Assembly: GCA_022361195.1 (NCBI GenBank)
Contig: JAKSBJ010000122.1
Span: forward strand, 1 to 55,626
Length of the DNA: 55,626 bases
Direction of reading: 5' to 3'
Source of the DNA: Flavobacteriales bacterium
GTDB taxonomy: Bacteria > Bacteroidota > Bacteroidia > Flavobacteriales_D > Crocinitomicaceae
Part shown: piece by piece, positions 1 through 8,648 of the stretch
Position numbering within the stretch: position 1 is the first letter of the stretch
How the letters are laid out: every line of letters starts with the position of its first letter
The notes under the pieces: generated by a model
Told to the model about the DNA's origin: nothing
The model's database searches: none
The model's input: only the letters and a program-made list of their open reading frames with translations
Translations under genes and position numbers: made by a program

Positions 1-95
1 AAAGAACTTTCTTTTGTAATTATAACACGCTTGTTACAATCTCTTTCTCTCTCCTCAATCCCTCTCTCAGTATCCCGTCCCGTTGAACGGGGGTG
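1..95 (-). other. leader of a leftward rRNA operon (inferred)
   Basis: On the minus strand this stretch lies downstream of two tandem promoters. It ends at the window edge with AAAGTTCTTT, which resembles the boxA antiterminator found ahead of 16S rRNA genes in Bacteroidota. No protein-coding frame is visible. The rRNA gene itself is outside the window, so the assignment is an inference from the tandem promoters, the boxA-like sequence and the absence of coding potential. A strongly expressed ribosomal-protein gene is the main alternative. Confidence 0.5.
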
Positions 96-125
96 CAAAG
101 TTAAATGCTTTTTTTTTCTCAACAA
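96..125 (-). promoter_or_regulatory. leftward promoter P2 (TTG-N19-TAACTTTG)
   Basis: Read on the minus strand, TTG (123-125) is followed after 19 bases by TAACTTTG (96-103). This is an exact match to the Bacteroidota sigma-70-type consensus TTG/TAnnTTTG. It is followed by GCACCCCC and a short inverted repeat (CCGTT/AACGG, 79-90). It is the second of two tandem promoters pointing out of the left edge. Confidence 0.7.
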
Positions 126-257
126 ACTTTTTTTGATTTTTTTTCAAATTTATTTTTTCTCCCTCTCAATCCCTCAAAAAAAATAGCACCAACATGTCAA
201 TCCAACTCCTCCTCTCGCCCTCTCTAGCTTAGCACCGCTGTGCTCTAAAAGCGGCCG

Positions 258-290
258 CAAAGATACACATCCTTTTCCCTTTTAACCAAA
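258..290 (-). promoter_or_regulatory. leftward promoter P1 (TTTG-N21-TATCTTTG)
   Basis: On the minus strand TTTG (287-290) precedes TATCTTTG (258-265), with 21 bases between the TTG and the -7 element. It lies 66 bases after the stop codon of pfkA and about 160 bases before P2. Two tandem consensus promoters with no gene between them are typical of rRNA operons. The 255-bp region between here and the left edge shows no ORF. Confidence 0.65.
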
Positions 291-355
291 CTTTTTTTCG
301 TTTTTTTTTGAAAAAAATTTGGTTCCATTCTCTACCGCCTTAATTCATAGGAGTT

Positions 356-1336
356 TTAGTAAACAGATAATTTTCGAATCAGTTTCAAATAATCCATGTT
401 ACCGATACTTTTTTTCTCTAAAGCCAGTTTTAAATCCATGGATACAATTTTATTTTGTTGGTGTCCGATCATTAAATTGGATTTACCTTTAATTAAAGAG
501 ACAATTGCTTTTTCACCATATAATGTTGCATTAAGCCGATCCAAAAAGGTTGGATTACCTCCTCTTTGTATATGTCCTAGGACAGAAATCCGGACTTTAT
601 CCGCCAAATCATATTCTCCTAGATAATTAAATATCTCTTTTGCTCCTCCCATTTGATCACCTTCTGCTACTATTATAATAGAAGACTTATTAGCCTGAAT
701 GGCTCGTTCTACTTTTCCACGTATTTCTTCCATGTCTTCTTTCTTCTCCGGCATAAACACTTCTTCCGCTCCACTAGCAGCTGCTACATTCAATGCCAAA
801 ACTCCAGAATTATTCCCCATCACCTCTACCAAAAAGATACGGTGATGAGATGCTGCCGTATCTCGAATTTTATCTACTGCCTCTATTATATTATTAACTG
901 CAGTGTCAAATCCAATACTATAATCCGTTCCGTTTATATCATTATCTATTGTTCCTGGAATACCTATTACAGCAATAGGATGCTCTTGTGAAAAAATAGT
1001 CGCCCCTGTAAAAGATCCATCTCCACCTATTACTATTAAACCATCAATGTTTCGCTTATTTAAATTTTCGTAAGCTTCTTTTCTAAATTCTTTTTCGTGA
1101 AACTCTTTACAGCGTGCCGTACCTAAAATGGTTCCTCCGGTTTGTAATATATTAGATACGTCACTATATCCTAATTCAACAAACTCATCTTTTATTAAAC
1201 CATTAAATCCATCTACAACACCATAGGCTTTTAAACCATGGTAGACGGCAGCACGAACTACTGAGCGAATAGCAGCATTCATTCCAGGAGAATCACCACC
1301 TGAAGTCAATACTGCAATATTTTGTACTTTTACCAT
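356..1336 (-). CDS. pfkA: ATP-dependent 6-phosphofructokinase
   Basis: A 326-residue enzyme that phosphorylates fructose-6-phosphate to fructose-1,6-bisphosphate, the committed step of glycolysis, in the cytoplasm. It has the group A bacterial PFK pattern: an N-terminal TSGGDSPGMNAAIR nucleotide loop (residues 11-24), IGGDGS (103-108) and PGTIDND (127-133). D131 matches the catalytic Asp of the E. coli enzyme. G107 in GGDG is the position that marks ATP-using rather than PPi-using enzymes. Length is normal for the family (about 320). The ATG lies only 3 bp from the ATG of the divergent barrel-protein gene, so its promoter must overlap that neighbour's coding sequence. Downstream come the leftward tandem promoters. 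Family assignment is secure. Confidence 0.97.
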   Translation of the reverse strand: MVKVQNIAVLTSGGDSPGMNAAIRSVVRAAVYHGLKAYGVVDGFNGLIKDEFVELGYSDVSNILQTGGTILGTARCKEFHEKEFRKEAYENLNKRNIDGLIVIGGDGSFTGATIFSQEHPIAVIGIPGTIDNDINGTDYSIGFDTAVNNIIEAVDKIRDTAASHHRIFLVEVMGNNSGVLALNVAAASGAEEVFMPEKKEDMEEIRGKVERAIQANKSSIIIVAEGDQMGGAKEIFNYLGEYDLADKVRISVLGHIQRGGNPTFLDRLNATLYGEKAIVSLIKGKSNLMIGHQQNKIVSMDLKLALEKKSIGNMDYLKLIRKLSVY

Positions 1337-1339
1337 ACT

Positions 1340-2143
1340 ATGCGAAACTACTTCTTATTATTCCTTTTTTGTTTATCGTTGAGTGGATTCACTCAAGGTG
1401 AAAAAGAACGAAAGTTCTTTTTTGGATTGAACATAGGAACAAAAATAGCAAATAAAAACTACGCTAGTCGCTACGGAGGATGGTATCAAAATGAACTCCC
1501 AAATACCCTTTTAAATAATCCTACCCATTATCAAAATGTCCGTTATATATTAAATGACATTGACTTTACATTACCCTTCGACTATTTTTCGCAAAATATG
1601 CGATACAGTCCTGGCTTATTAACCGGATTATTATTTGGCTATTCACTTAGTCCAAATTTACAAGCGAGTGTAGAGGCTAATTTCAATAAACTTAAAGTTA
1701 GAGATGTTTTTAGTATTGAAGTTTTTGATCCATCCAATCAAACTTCACAAGAACAATATGAATTAGGAGAAATTTATGCCGAAGAGAGTCGTTTTAATGG
1801 GAAGTTCAACTTTGATTATATAAGTGATGGAGAAAGGGCGAAGTATATAATAGGACTCAGTGGTTTGTTCGGTGCCTGGAGAATTGATCAACACATAGCC
1901 TCTTTTAGAGGGTATCAGATGAATTTATTTAGTGTCCACAATCCAACCAATAATATTAATAATGTTGTTAGCGGATTAGGATGGGGAGCAGGAATTAATT
2001 TAGGTATAGAATATCGTTTTAAACCATCCATTGTTGCTCAAATCATGTATCAACCAAACCATGCTCAATACGATTTTGACTTTACACCTGCCAGAACCTT
2101 GTTGATACAACACGACCTGGTGGTTCGCATTCTTTGGAAATAA
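1340..2143 (+). CDS. outer-membrane beta-barrel family protein
   Basis: A 267-residue exported protein of unknown specific role. The ATG at 1340 is chosen because it opens directly on a signal peptide (MRNYFLLFLFCLSLSGFTQG, with a likely cleavage after FTQ). The TTG at 1322 would add six charged or aromatic residues ahead of it. The mature part alternates aromatic and polar residues in strands ending with aromatic girdles (FFFGLNIGTKIA, GWGAGINLGIEYRF, and a C-terminal HDLVVRILWK). This is typical of 8- to 10-strand barrels of the PorT/OmpW type in Bacteroidota. It starts 3 bp from the divergent pfkA start and is probably monocistronic. Barrel membership is inferred from pattern; no ligand can be given. 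Confidence 0.65.
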   Translation: MRNYFLLFLFCLSLSGFTQGEKERKFFFGLNIGTKIANKNYASRYGGWYQNELPNTLLNNPTHYQNVRYILNDIDFTLPFDYFSQNMRYSPGLLTGLLFGYSLSPNLQASVEANFNKLKVRDVFSIEVFDPSNQTSQEQYELGEIYAEESRFNGKFNFDYISDGERAKYIIGLSGLFGAWRIDQHIASFRGYQMNLFSVHNPTNNINNVVSGLGWGAGINLGIEYRFKPSIVAQIMYQPNHAQYDFDFTPARTLLIQHDLVVRILWK

Positions 2144-2220
2144 ATCATCCTTCATTTATGGAATAGTAAATAAATGGGCATCTATATAGATGAACCAATT
2201 TAAATTCTGCATGAGATACG

Positions 2221-2228
2221 TATATTTG
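2221..2228 (+). promoter_or_regulatory. -7 element TATATTTG abutting the sigma-factor start
   Basis: TATATTTG fits TAnnTTTG exactly and is separated from the ATG at 2233 by only four bases (AGCC). Transcription would begin at or next to the start codon, giving a leaderless or nearly leaderless mRNA. No good TTG lies at the -33 position, so an extra activator or alternative sigma factor is possible. Confidence 0.5.
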
Positions 2229-2232
2229 AGCC

Positions 2233-2823
2233 ATGCTTTTAGGGCTGTTGTTTAGGAAAAATATCAAAACCGCTACGGATGTCGAACTTGTCAATTATGT
2301 TAAACAAGATCGTAAAGAAGCTGAAGGAGAATTATTTCAGCGGTATTCTATTTTGGTATTTGGACTTTGCTTAAAGTACTTTAAGAATAAACAACTAGCA
2401 GAAGATATGACCATGAATATTTTTGAAAAACTTCATGGAAAGATTAAAAAAAGTGAGATCAGTAATTTCAAAAGTTGGCTTTATAGTGTTGCACGAAATG
2501 AGTGTTTAATGGAATTACGAAAAAACAAGGTAAAAGAAGCCGATATTGACCATGCTTTAATTACAAAGCATGATGAAGGTTTAGAGGAGTTAAAGTTGAG
2601 CCAATTAAACGAAACTAAGTTTCAATTATTAGAAAAAGCAGTTGGAGAGCTAAAGGATGAACAAAAGCAATGCATTGAACTTTTTTACCTTAAGCGTAAA
2701 AGTTACGACGAGGTTTCGAACATGACTGGCTTTGACTTAAAGAAGGTAAAGAGCTACATTCAGAATGGTAAACGGAATTTGAAAATTATTTTAGAACGGA
2801 ACAGTGAATTTTTCAGAGCATAA
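2233..2823 (+). CDS. ECF-type RNA polymerase sigma factor
   Basis: A 196-residue sigma-70 family factor of the extracytoplasmic function group. Region 2 spans roughly residues 20-95: ELFQRYSILVFGLCLKYFKNKQLAEDMTMNIF resembles the core-binding and -10-recognition helices, and FKSWLYSVARNECL is the end of region 2. Region 4 follows at about 130-185, with VGELKDEQKQCIELFYLKRKSYDEV and an HTH ending KSYIQNGKRNLK. It overlaps the next gene by 20 bp, which is the usual arrangement for a sigma factor and its membrane anti-sigma partner. Target promoters cannot be read from the sequence. Confidence 0.9.
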   Translation: MLLGLLFRKNIKTATDVELVNYVKQDRKEAEGELFQRYSILVFGLCLKYFKNKQLAEDMTMNIFEKLHGKIKKSEISNFKSWLYSVARNECLMELRKNKVKEADIDHALITKHDEGLEELKLSQLNETKFQLLEKAVGELKDEQKQCIELFYLKRKSYDEVSNMTGFDLKKVKSYIQNGKRNLKIILERNSEFFRA

Positions 2824-3901
2824 TAAGGACCTGGACTTGCTTCAAAAGTACTACAACGGGAAACTTTCCGATGCAGAAAAGAATGCCTTGGAGCAAAGAG
2901 CTTTGGAAGATCCCTTTTTAAAAGAAGCCATGGATGGCTTTGATGAGCACCCGAACAGTTTCAATCAATTCCATGCTCGACATATAAAAGGTAATACAGC
3001 TCTTGGTAAAACCATGCTCATTGCCATTTCTGTTTTGGTAGGAATGTCCATTATGGTTTATCTGGTCAATCAAAATATTGAAGAACCATCCGCTACTAAT
3101 GATATTGCTTTGATGGACAGTTTAGCTAGCGAAGACTTTGTTGAAGTTGAAGTCCTTCCAACAGCCATTGAGACATTGGTTGTGGCCAATGAAGAAGATT
3201 TAATTGCGATTGAAGAGATTGTTGAGAATAAAATTTTGATTGAAAAAGAACACCAGACAGATATTAATCAAAATGATGAAGATGTTGAACATCCGATTGA
3301 AATAGACGCTCATGACGACCATATAGAAGATGAAGATTTTCATCCTGAAGATGAGCATCACAATCAAAATTTAGAAAATTCTGCAGCAGCTACTTATTTA
3401 CATGATATGTACGTGGTAGACTATCGTGAAATTTCTCGCAAAAAGAAATATATCTCTTATTTAAGATATGATCTTCCGGGATTGTCGGCCGATTTTGAAA
3501 GTGAAGAAGCAGAAAGAGAAACAGAACTCATTGAACGCGAAGTTCGCATTCCATATATGACTTATCTCGAAAAAGGGATGTCTTATTTTGCAGATCGTAA
3601 GTACAAGAGAGCATTGAATTGTTATTCCATTATTTTAGAGCAATATGATGATGATATCAACGCTTTATTTTATGGAGGATTATGCTACTATAACACATCC
3701 AAATATTCCACAGCCATTTCACAGTTCGATCAAATTCTTACGCATGAACTAAATGCCTTTAAAGAAGAAGCAAAATGGTATAAAGCCAAAGCCTTAGTTA
3801 AGCTAAATAAAACAAGCGAAGCCCAAATTATTTTGGACGAAATTATTGTTGCAGGAGGCTTTTATACGAAGGACGCTATCATGCTAAAGAAAAGCCTTTA
3901 A
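2804..3901 (+). CDS. membrane anti-sigma-like protein with C-terminal TPR
   Basis: A 365-residue single-pass membrane protein translationally coupled to the sigma factor (20-bp overlap). The N-terminal 60 residues (LLQKYYNGKLSDAEKNAL, then EDPFLKEAMDGF) match the cytosolic segment often found in Bacteroidota proteins partnered with ECF sigma factors. One TM helix lies at about 68-88 (TMLIAISVLVGMSIMVYLV). A very acidic, His-rich linker follows (about 120-195, with DAHDDHIEDED and EDEHHNQN), then two or three TPR-like repeats (about 250-350). The TPR part would lie in the periplasm. The likely role is to hold the sigma factor and release it on an envelope signal; the His/Asp linker could bind metal. 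The role is inferred from coupling and topology. Confidence 0.7.
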   Translation: MNFSEHNKDLDLLQKYYNGKLSDAEKNALEQRALEDPFLKEAMDGFDEHPNSFNQFHARHIKGNTALGKTMLIAISVLVGMSIMVYLVNQNIEEPSATNDIALMDSLASEDFVEVEVLPTAIETLVVANEEDLIAIEEIVENKILIEKEHQTDINQNDEDVEHPIEIDAHDDHIEDEDFHPEDEHHNQNLENSAAATYLHDMYVVDYREISRKKKYISYLRYDLPGLSADFESEEAERETELIEREVRIPYMTYLEKGMSYFADRKYKRALNCYSIILEQYDDDINALFYGGLCYYNTSKYSTAISQFDQILTHELNAFKEEAKWYKAKALVKLNKTSEAQIILDEIIVAGGFYTKDAIMLKKSL

Positions 3902-4001
3902 AATCAAGGCCATAAATTCTTCTTCTTTTTGTTCTATCTCATTCCTTTTTTATCTACGATTATCCTTAACTTTGCTTTCTTAAATTTTGAGCATTATTTT
4001 A

Positions 4002-6629
4002 ATGGAAATCCCTAAACAATACGACCCATCAAAGTCAGAAGACAAATGGTACGCTTACTGGATGAAACAAGGTTATTTTCATTCGGTTCCGGACAATAGA
4101 GAACCCTATACAATTGTTATTCCACCACCCAATGTAACAGGAGTCCTTCACATGGGACATATGTTGAATAACACCATTCAGGATGTCTTAATTCGACGTG
4201 CCAGAATGCAAGGTAAAAATGCCTGCTGGGTACCAGGGACTGACCATGCCTCTATTGCAACTGAGGCCAAAGTAGTTCAGAAATTACGTAAAGAAGGTAT
4301 TAAGAAATCGGATTTGAGTCGACAAGAGTTTTTGGCTCATGCGATGGAGTGGAAAGAAAAATACGGTGGTGTTATTCTTGAGCAATTAAAGAAGCTGGGA
4401 GCTTCTTGTGATTGGGAACGTACTGATTTCACTATGAATCCGGAATATTCGGAAAGTGTTATTGATACTTTCATTGATCTTTACTCAAAAGGAAAAATTT
4501 ACCGTGGTGTTAGAATGATCAACTGGGATCCGGCTGCACAAACCGCCCTCTCAGATGAAGAAGTAATTCACAAAGAGGTGAATTCAAAACTATACCACGT
4601 ACGTTATAAAGTAGAAGGTACGGATGATGAATGGTTGACTATTGCCACTACCCGACCAGAGACGATTTTGGGTGATACTGCAATCTGTATCAACCCTAAC
4701 GATATTCGTTACGATCACTTAAAAGGTAAAAGAGCCATCGTTCCTATTGCCAACCGTTCAATTCCAATTATTGAGGATGAATATGTAGCAATGGATTTTG
4801 GTACAGGATGTTTAAAAGTAACTCCTGCTCATGATGAGAATGACCACGCTTTAGGAAACAAACATCAATTGGAAACATTGGATATTCTGAATGATGATGG
4901 AAGTTTAAATGAACATGGTTTACATTATGAAGGTCAGGATCGTTTTGAAGTACGTAAAGCCATTGCCAAAGAGCTAGATGATTTAGGTTATTTGGTACAA
5001 GTAGAAGATCACATTAATAAAGTAGGATACTCTGAAAGAACAGATGCTGTTATTGAACCTAAATTATCTTTACAGTGGTTTGTTGATATGAAAGAATTAT
5101 CTAAACCTGCTTTGGATAATGTCATGAATGACAACATTCGTTTCTTTCCGGAGAACATGAAAAACACTTACCGTCATTGGATGGAGAACATCAAAGACTG
5201 GTGTATTTCAAGACAATTGTGGTGGGGACATCAAATTCCAGCCTGGTATTACGGTTCGGGAGATAATGACTTTATTGTTGCTAAAACAGCTGAGGAAGCT
5301 GCAGCAATGGCAACCGAAAAAGCAGGGAGAGCTATTGACATTTCGGACTTAAAACAGGACGAAGATGTATTGGACACCTGGTTTTCTTCCTGGTTATGGC
5401 CAATCTCTGTTTTTAATGGATTGACTGATCCGGATAACGAAGAAATTAAATACTACTATCCAACTAATGATTTGGTAACTGCACCTGAGATTATGTTCTT
5501 TTGGGTAGCTCGAATGATCATTGCAGGATATGAATATTTGGGAGATCTTCCTTTCAAGAATGTTTACTACACAGGAATTGTACGTGATAAACTAGGACGA
5601 AAAATGTCCAAATCACTCGGTAACTCTCCTGACCCAATTGAGTTAATCAATGAATATGGAGCAGACGGAGTAAGAGTTGGAATTTTGATTTCTTCTCCTG
5701 CAGGAAACGACCTTCCGTTTGATTCACAGCAATGTGAACAAGGAAGAAACTTCTCCAATAAAGTTTGGAATGCTTTCCGTTTAGTAAATCAATGGGAATG
5801 GCGAGATATTCCTCAACCTGAAGAGAATAAAATTGCAATCAATTGGTTTGAGAATAAATTGAACCAAGCCATTGCTCAAATCAATGATCACTTTGATAAA
5901 TTCCGAATTTCAGATGCCCTAATGACTACTTACAAATTGGTTTGGGATGATTTCTGTTCATGGTATTTAGAGATGGTAAAGCCAGGTTATCAGCAACCAA
6001 TTGATGCTGCTACTTTGGATGCTACTATTGCTTTCTTTGAAAAACTATTGCAATTAATGCATCCATTTATGCCATTTGTTTCAGAAGAAATTTGGCATTG
6101 GTTAAAAGACCGTCCGGAAGGGAATGATATCATTATTTCTTCATGGCCAGAGGCTGGTGAAATCAACACTGAAATTTTGAACAACTTCGCTACAGCTGCC
6201 GAAGTAATCACTGGAATCCGAAACATCCGTAAGCAAAACGGAATTGCCAATAAAGTAAACATTGATCTTTCTATCAAGGTAAATGCTGAGATTGACAAAT
6301 CATTTGATCCTGTTATTCAAAAAATGGGGAATTTGTCGTCGCTTGAATATACTGAAGAGAAGATTGGAAATGCCTTTAGTTTCATCAGTAAAAACAACGA
6401 ATACTTCATTCCATTTGGAGAAGATATTGACGTTGAAGCTGAAAAGGAAAAACTTTTGGGTGAATTAGATTACGCCAAAGGTTCTTTAGCCATTTTACGT
6501 AAAAAACTTGATAACGAAAAGTTTGTAAATAATGCTCCCGAAGCAGTTGTTGCCGGAGAGCGAAAAAAGGAAGCTGATGTTTTAAGTAAGATTAAAATCT
6601 TAGAAGAAAAATTGGCCGAACTGAATTAA
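4002..6629 (+). CDS. valS: valyl-tRNA synthetase
   Basis: An 875-residue class Ia synthetase charging tRNA-Val. Visible are the HIGH-type motif HMGH (about 50-53), the editing-domain signature [12 protein letters not shown] (about 218), the KMSKS loop (about 534), the anticodon-binding region and a C-terminal coiled coil with alternating Lys/Glu (last about 65 residues), which ValRS uses to grip the tRNA. The ATG at 4002 is preferred because family members begin close to the KQYDPSKSE segment; an in-frame TTG at 3987 would add five residues. A TAACTTTG -7-like element lies at 3967-3974, 27 bases upstream, without a clear -33. Confidence 0.97.
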   Translation: MEIPKQYDPSKSEDKWYAYWMKQGYFHSVPDNREPYTIVIPPPNVTGVLHMGHMLNNTIQDVLIRRARMQGKNACWVPGTDHASIATEAKVVQKLRKEGIKKSDLSRQEFLAHAMEWKEKYGGVILEQLKKLGASCDWERTDFTMNPEYSESVIDTFIDLYSKGKIYRGVRMINWDPAAQTALSDEEVIHKEVNSKLYHVRYKVEGTDDEWLTIATTRPETILGDTAICINPNDIRYDHLKGKRAIVPIANRSIPIIEDEYVAMDFGTGCLKVTPAHDENDHALGNKHQLETLDILNDDGSLNEHGLHYEGQDRFEVRKAIAKELDDLGYLVQVEDHINKVGYSERTDAVIEPKLSLQWFVDMKELSKPALDNVMNDNIRFFPENMKNTYRHWMENIKDWCISRQLWWGHQIPAWYYGSGDNDFIVAKTAEEAAAMATEKAGRAIDISDLKQDEDVLDTWFSSWLWPISVFNGLTDPDNEEIKYYYPTNDLVTAPEIMFFWVARMIIAGYEYLGDLPFKNVYYTGIVRDKLGRKMSKSLGNSPDPIELINEYGADGVRVGILISSPAGNDLPFDSQQCEQGRNFSNKVWNAFRLVNQWEWRDIPQPEENKIAINWFENKLNQAIAQINDHFDKFRISDALMTTYKLVWDDFCSWYLEMVKPGYQQPIDAATLDATIAFFEKLLQLMHPFMPFVSEEIWHWLKDRPEGNDIIISSWPEAGEINTEILNNFATAAEVITGIRNIRKQNGIANKVNIDLSIKVNAEIDKSFDPVIQKMGNLSSLEYTEEKIGNAFSFISKNNEYFIPFGEDIDVEAEKEKLLGELDYAKGSLAILRKKLDNEKFVNNAPEAVVAGERKKEADVLSKIKILEEKLAELN

Positions 6630-6670
6630 AAGATAATACTTAGCTTTAAATAAAATTAAAACCATTTTTT

Positions 6671-8071
6671 ATGAATTATGATGTTGTAGTTATTGGATCG
6701 GGACCTGGAGGTTACGTTTGTGCTATTAGAATGGCTCAATTAGGATTCAAAACAGCTTTGGTAGAAAAATATGACACACTAGGAGGAACTTGCCTTAACG
6801 TTGGATGTATTCCATCAAAAGCATTATTAGACTCATCGGAACATTACCATAATGCAACTCATAATTTTGAAAAGCATGGAATTGACGTCAGTGATGTAAA
6901 AGTTAACATGAGACAAATGATCGACCGTAAAAACTCGGTTGTATCTCAAACTTGTGTCGGTGTAAAATACTTGATGGACAAAAATAAAATTGATGTTCAT
7001 CATGGATTGGGATCATTTGTAGATAAAACAACTATTAAGGTTACTCCAAACGAAGGAGATGCTTTTGAGTTGAAGACTAAGTATGCAGTTATTGCTACCG
7101 GTTCTAAACCAAACTATTTCCCTGGAATGGGGCCTGACAAGGACCGAATCATTACTTCAACTGAAATGTTGAACTTAGATAAAGTTGCTGAAAACCTTAT
7201 TGTAATTGGTGGAGGAGTAATTGGATTGGAGTTAGGGTCTGTTCATGCTCGATTAGGAGCCAAAGTTCAGGTAGTTGAATTTGCAGATCGTATCATTCCA
7301 ACCATGGATGGTGCTTTATCAAAAGAATTGACGAAGGTTTTAAAGAAAGAAGGATTCAAATTCAGTTTTAAAACAAAAGTTCAAAAGGTTGAAAATACCG
7401 GAAATGGTGTTAAAGTAATTGCCTTGGATAAAAATGACAAAGAAGTTGTTTTTGAAGGAGATTACTGTTTAGTTGCTGTTGGTAGAAAACCTTATACTGA
7501 AGGACTGGGACTAGAAAATGCAGGAGTAAAAGTAGACGACAGAGGAAGAGTTGAAGTGGACGAGCACCTAAAAACATCTGCCGATAATATTTATGCTATT
7601 GGGGATGTCATTAAAGGAGCTATGTTAGCTCATAAAGCCGAGGAAGAAGGAGTTTTTGTTGCTGAATTATTGGCTGGACAAAAACCACACATCAACTATG
7701 ATTTAATTCCTGGAGTTGTTTACACTTGGCCTGAAGTTGCTGCTGTTGGTAAAACAGAAGAAGAATTAAAAGAAGCTGGAGTTAATTATAAAGTTGGATC
7801 ATTCCCTTTAAAAGCTTTGGGACGTTCGAGAGCTAGTATGGACATTATGGGATTGGTAAAAGTTATTGCTGATGCCGAAACGGATGAAGTATTAGGAGTT
7901 CATATGGTATCTGCACGTGCAGCGGATATGATTATGGAAGCTGTTACAGCGATGGAATATCGTGCTTCGGCTGAGGATATGGCTCGAATTTGTCATCCGC
8001 ATCCAACTTATACAGAGGCGACCAAAGAAGCTGCTCTTGCGGCTACGGAGGATCGAGCTCTTCATATCTAA
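6671..8071 (+). CDS. lpdA: dihydrolipoyl dehydrogenase (E3)
   Basis: A 466-residue FAD/NAD disulfide oxidoreductase that reoxidises dihydrolipoamide in pyruvate, 2-oxoglutarate and related dehydrogenase complexes. Seen in order: the FAD-binding GSGPGGY (9-15), the redox-active disulfide GGTCLNVGC (C41 and C46), the NAD-binding GGGVIGLELGSV (about 177-188), the second FAD motif YAIGDV (about 310) and the C-terminal interface with the catalytic HPHPTYTEA. The length is standard. It lies 41 bp after valS and is followed within 5 bp by a GNAT gene. Other dehydrogenase-complex subunits are not in this window. Confidence 0.96.
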   Translation: MNYDVVVIGSGPGGYVCAIRMAQLGFKTALVEKYDTLGGTCLNVGCIPSKALLDSSEHYHNATHNFEKHGIDVSDVKVNMRQMIDRKNSVVSQTCVGVKYLMDKNKIDVHHGLGSFVDKTTIKVTPNEGDAFELKTKYAVIATGSKPNYFPGMGPDKDRIITSTEMLNLDKVAENLIVIGGGVIGLELGSVHARLGAKVQVVEFADRIIPTMDGALSKELTKVLKKEGFKFSFKTKVQKVENTGNGVKVIALDKNDKEVVFEGDYCLVAVGRKPYTEGLGLENAGVKVDDRGRVEVDEHLKTSADNIYAIGDVIKGAMLAHKAEEEGVFVAELLAGQKPHINYDLIPGVVYTWPEVAAVGKTEEELKEAGVNYKVGSFPLKALGRSRASMDIMGLVKVIADAETDEVLGVHMVSARAADMIMEAVTAMEYRASAEDMARICHPHPTYTEATKEAALAATEDRALHI

Positions 8072-8076
8072 ATACA

Positions 8077-8622
8077 ATGCGAACCATAAACATTCGTCCT
8101 TATTCACAACTGGAGACGGATCGCCTTACACTTCGTTGGATAACTCCAAACGAGGCAGATTTTGTGCGCTTTATGCGCTCAAATCCTCGAGTGAATCAGT
8201 TTATCAATAGACCGGATAAAATTTCACTGGAAGAAGCGAACAATATCATCAACTTGCGTGTTTCTGATCATGAACAAAATAAAAGCTCTTATTGGGTGAT
8301 ACGATCAAAAACAGCTGATGAACCAATTGGAACCATTTCTCTTTGGAATTTCTCTGAAGACATGGAAAAAGCAGAACTGGGTTATGAACTCCATCCTGAA
8401 CATCATGGAAAGGGAATTATGACCGAGGCCATCAAAAAAATGCTTGATGTAGCGTTTAATGAATTGGGGTTTGTACGAGTTGAAGCTTGTACACATTTTG
8501 AAAATACACCTTCTCTCAAGATGATTAAACGCATTGGTTTTATTCATCAGGGAGACTTGGACGATCCGGGACATCCCAATAATGTTGTTTATCAAATCGA
8601 AAAAAACGCTTTTTCGCAATAA
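8077..8622 (+). CDS. GNAT acetyltransferase, RimJ/RimL type
   Basis: A 181-residue Gcn5-related N-acetyltransferase. The RimJ/RimL-type opening LETDRLTLRWITPNEAD is followed by an acetyl-CoA loop (GYELHPEHHGKGIMTEA, about 104-120) and FENTPSLKMIKRIGF, the conserved helix and strand near the end. The ATG at 8077 is chosen because it gives the family's normal N-terminus and leaves 5 bp after lpdA; a start at 7990 would only add residues read out of frame from lpdA. The acceptor (a ribosomal protein N-terminus, amino acid or antibiotic) cannot be decided. Confidence 0.85.
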   Translation: MRTINIRPYSQLETDRLTLRWITPNEADFVRFMRSNPRVNQFINRPDKISLEEANNIINLRVSDHEQNKSSYWVIRSKTADEPIGTISLWNFSEDMEKAELGYELHPEHHGKGIMTEAIKKMLDVAFNELGFVRVEACTHFENTPSLKMIKRIGFIHQGDLDDPGHPNNVVYQIEKNAFSQ

Positions 8623-8633
8623 TATCTTTATCC

Positions 8634-8641
8634 TATCTTTG
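8634..8641 (+). promoter_or_regulatory. -7 element TATCTTTG ahead of hemH
   Basis: An exact TAnnTTTG match followed by CAGACAA and then the ATG at 8649 (7 bases). The -33 region has only TTTTTCG about 20 bases upstream. Transcription would start at or within a few bases of the start codon, as for several other genes in this window. Confidence 0.55.
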
Positions 8642-8648
8642 CAGACAA

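Noticed and set aside
284..324. Imperfect inverted repeat AACCAAA...TTTGGTT with T and A runs, considered as the pfkA terminator
   Set aside because: Inside the outer 7 bp it is only A-T homopolymer pairing, there is no T-tract after it on the minus strand, and it overlaps the -33 of promoter P1.
2152..2176. CATTTAT...ATAAATG hairpin downstream of the barrel-protein gene
   Set aside because: Seven A-T-rich pairs with an 11-base loop and no T-tract; weak as a terminator.
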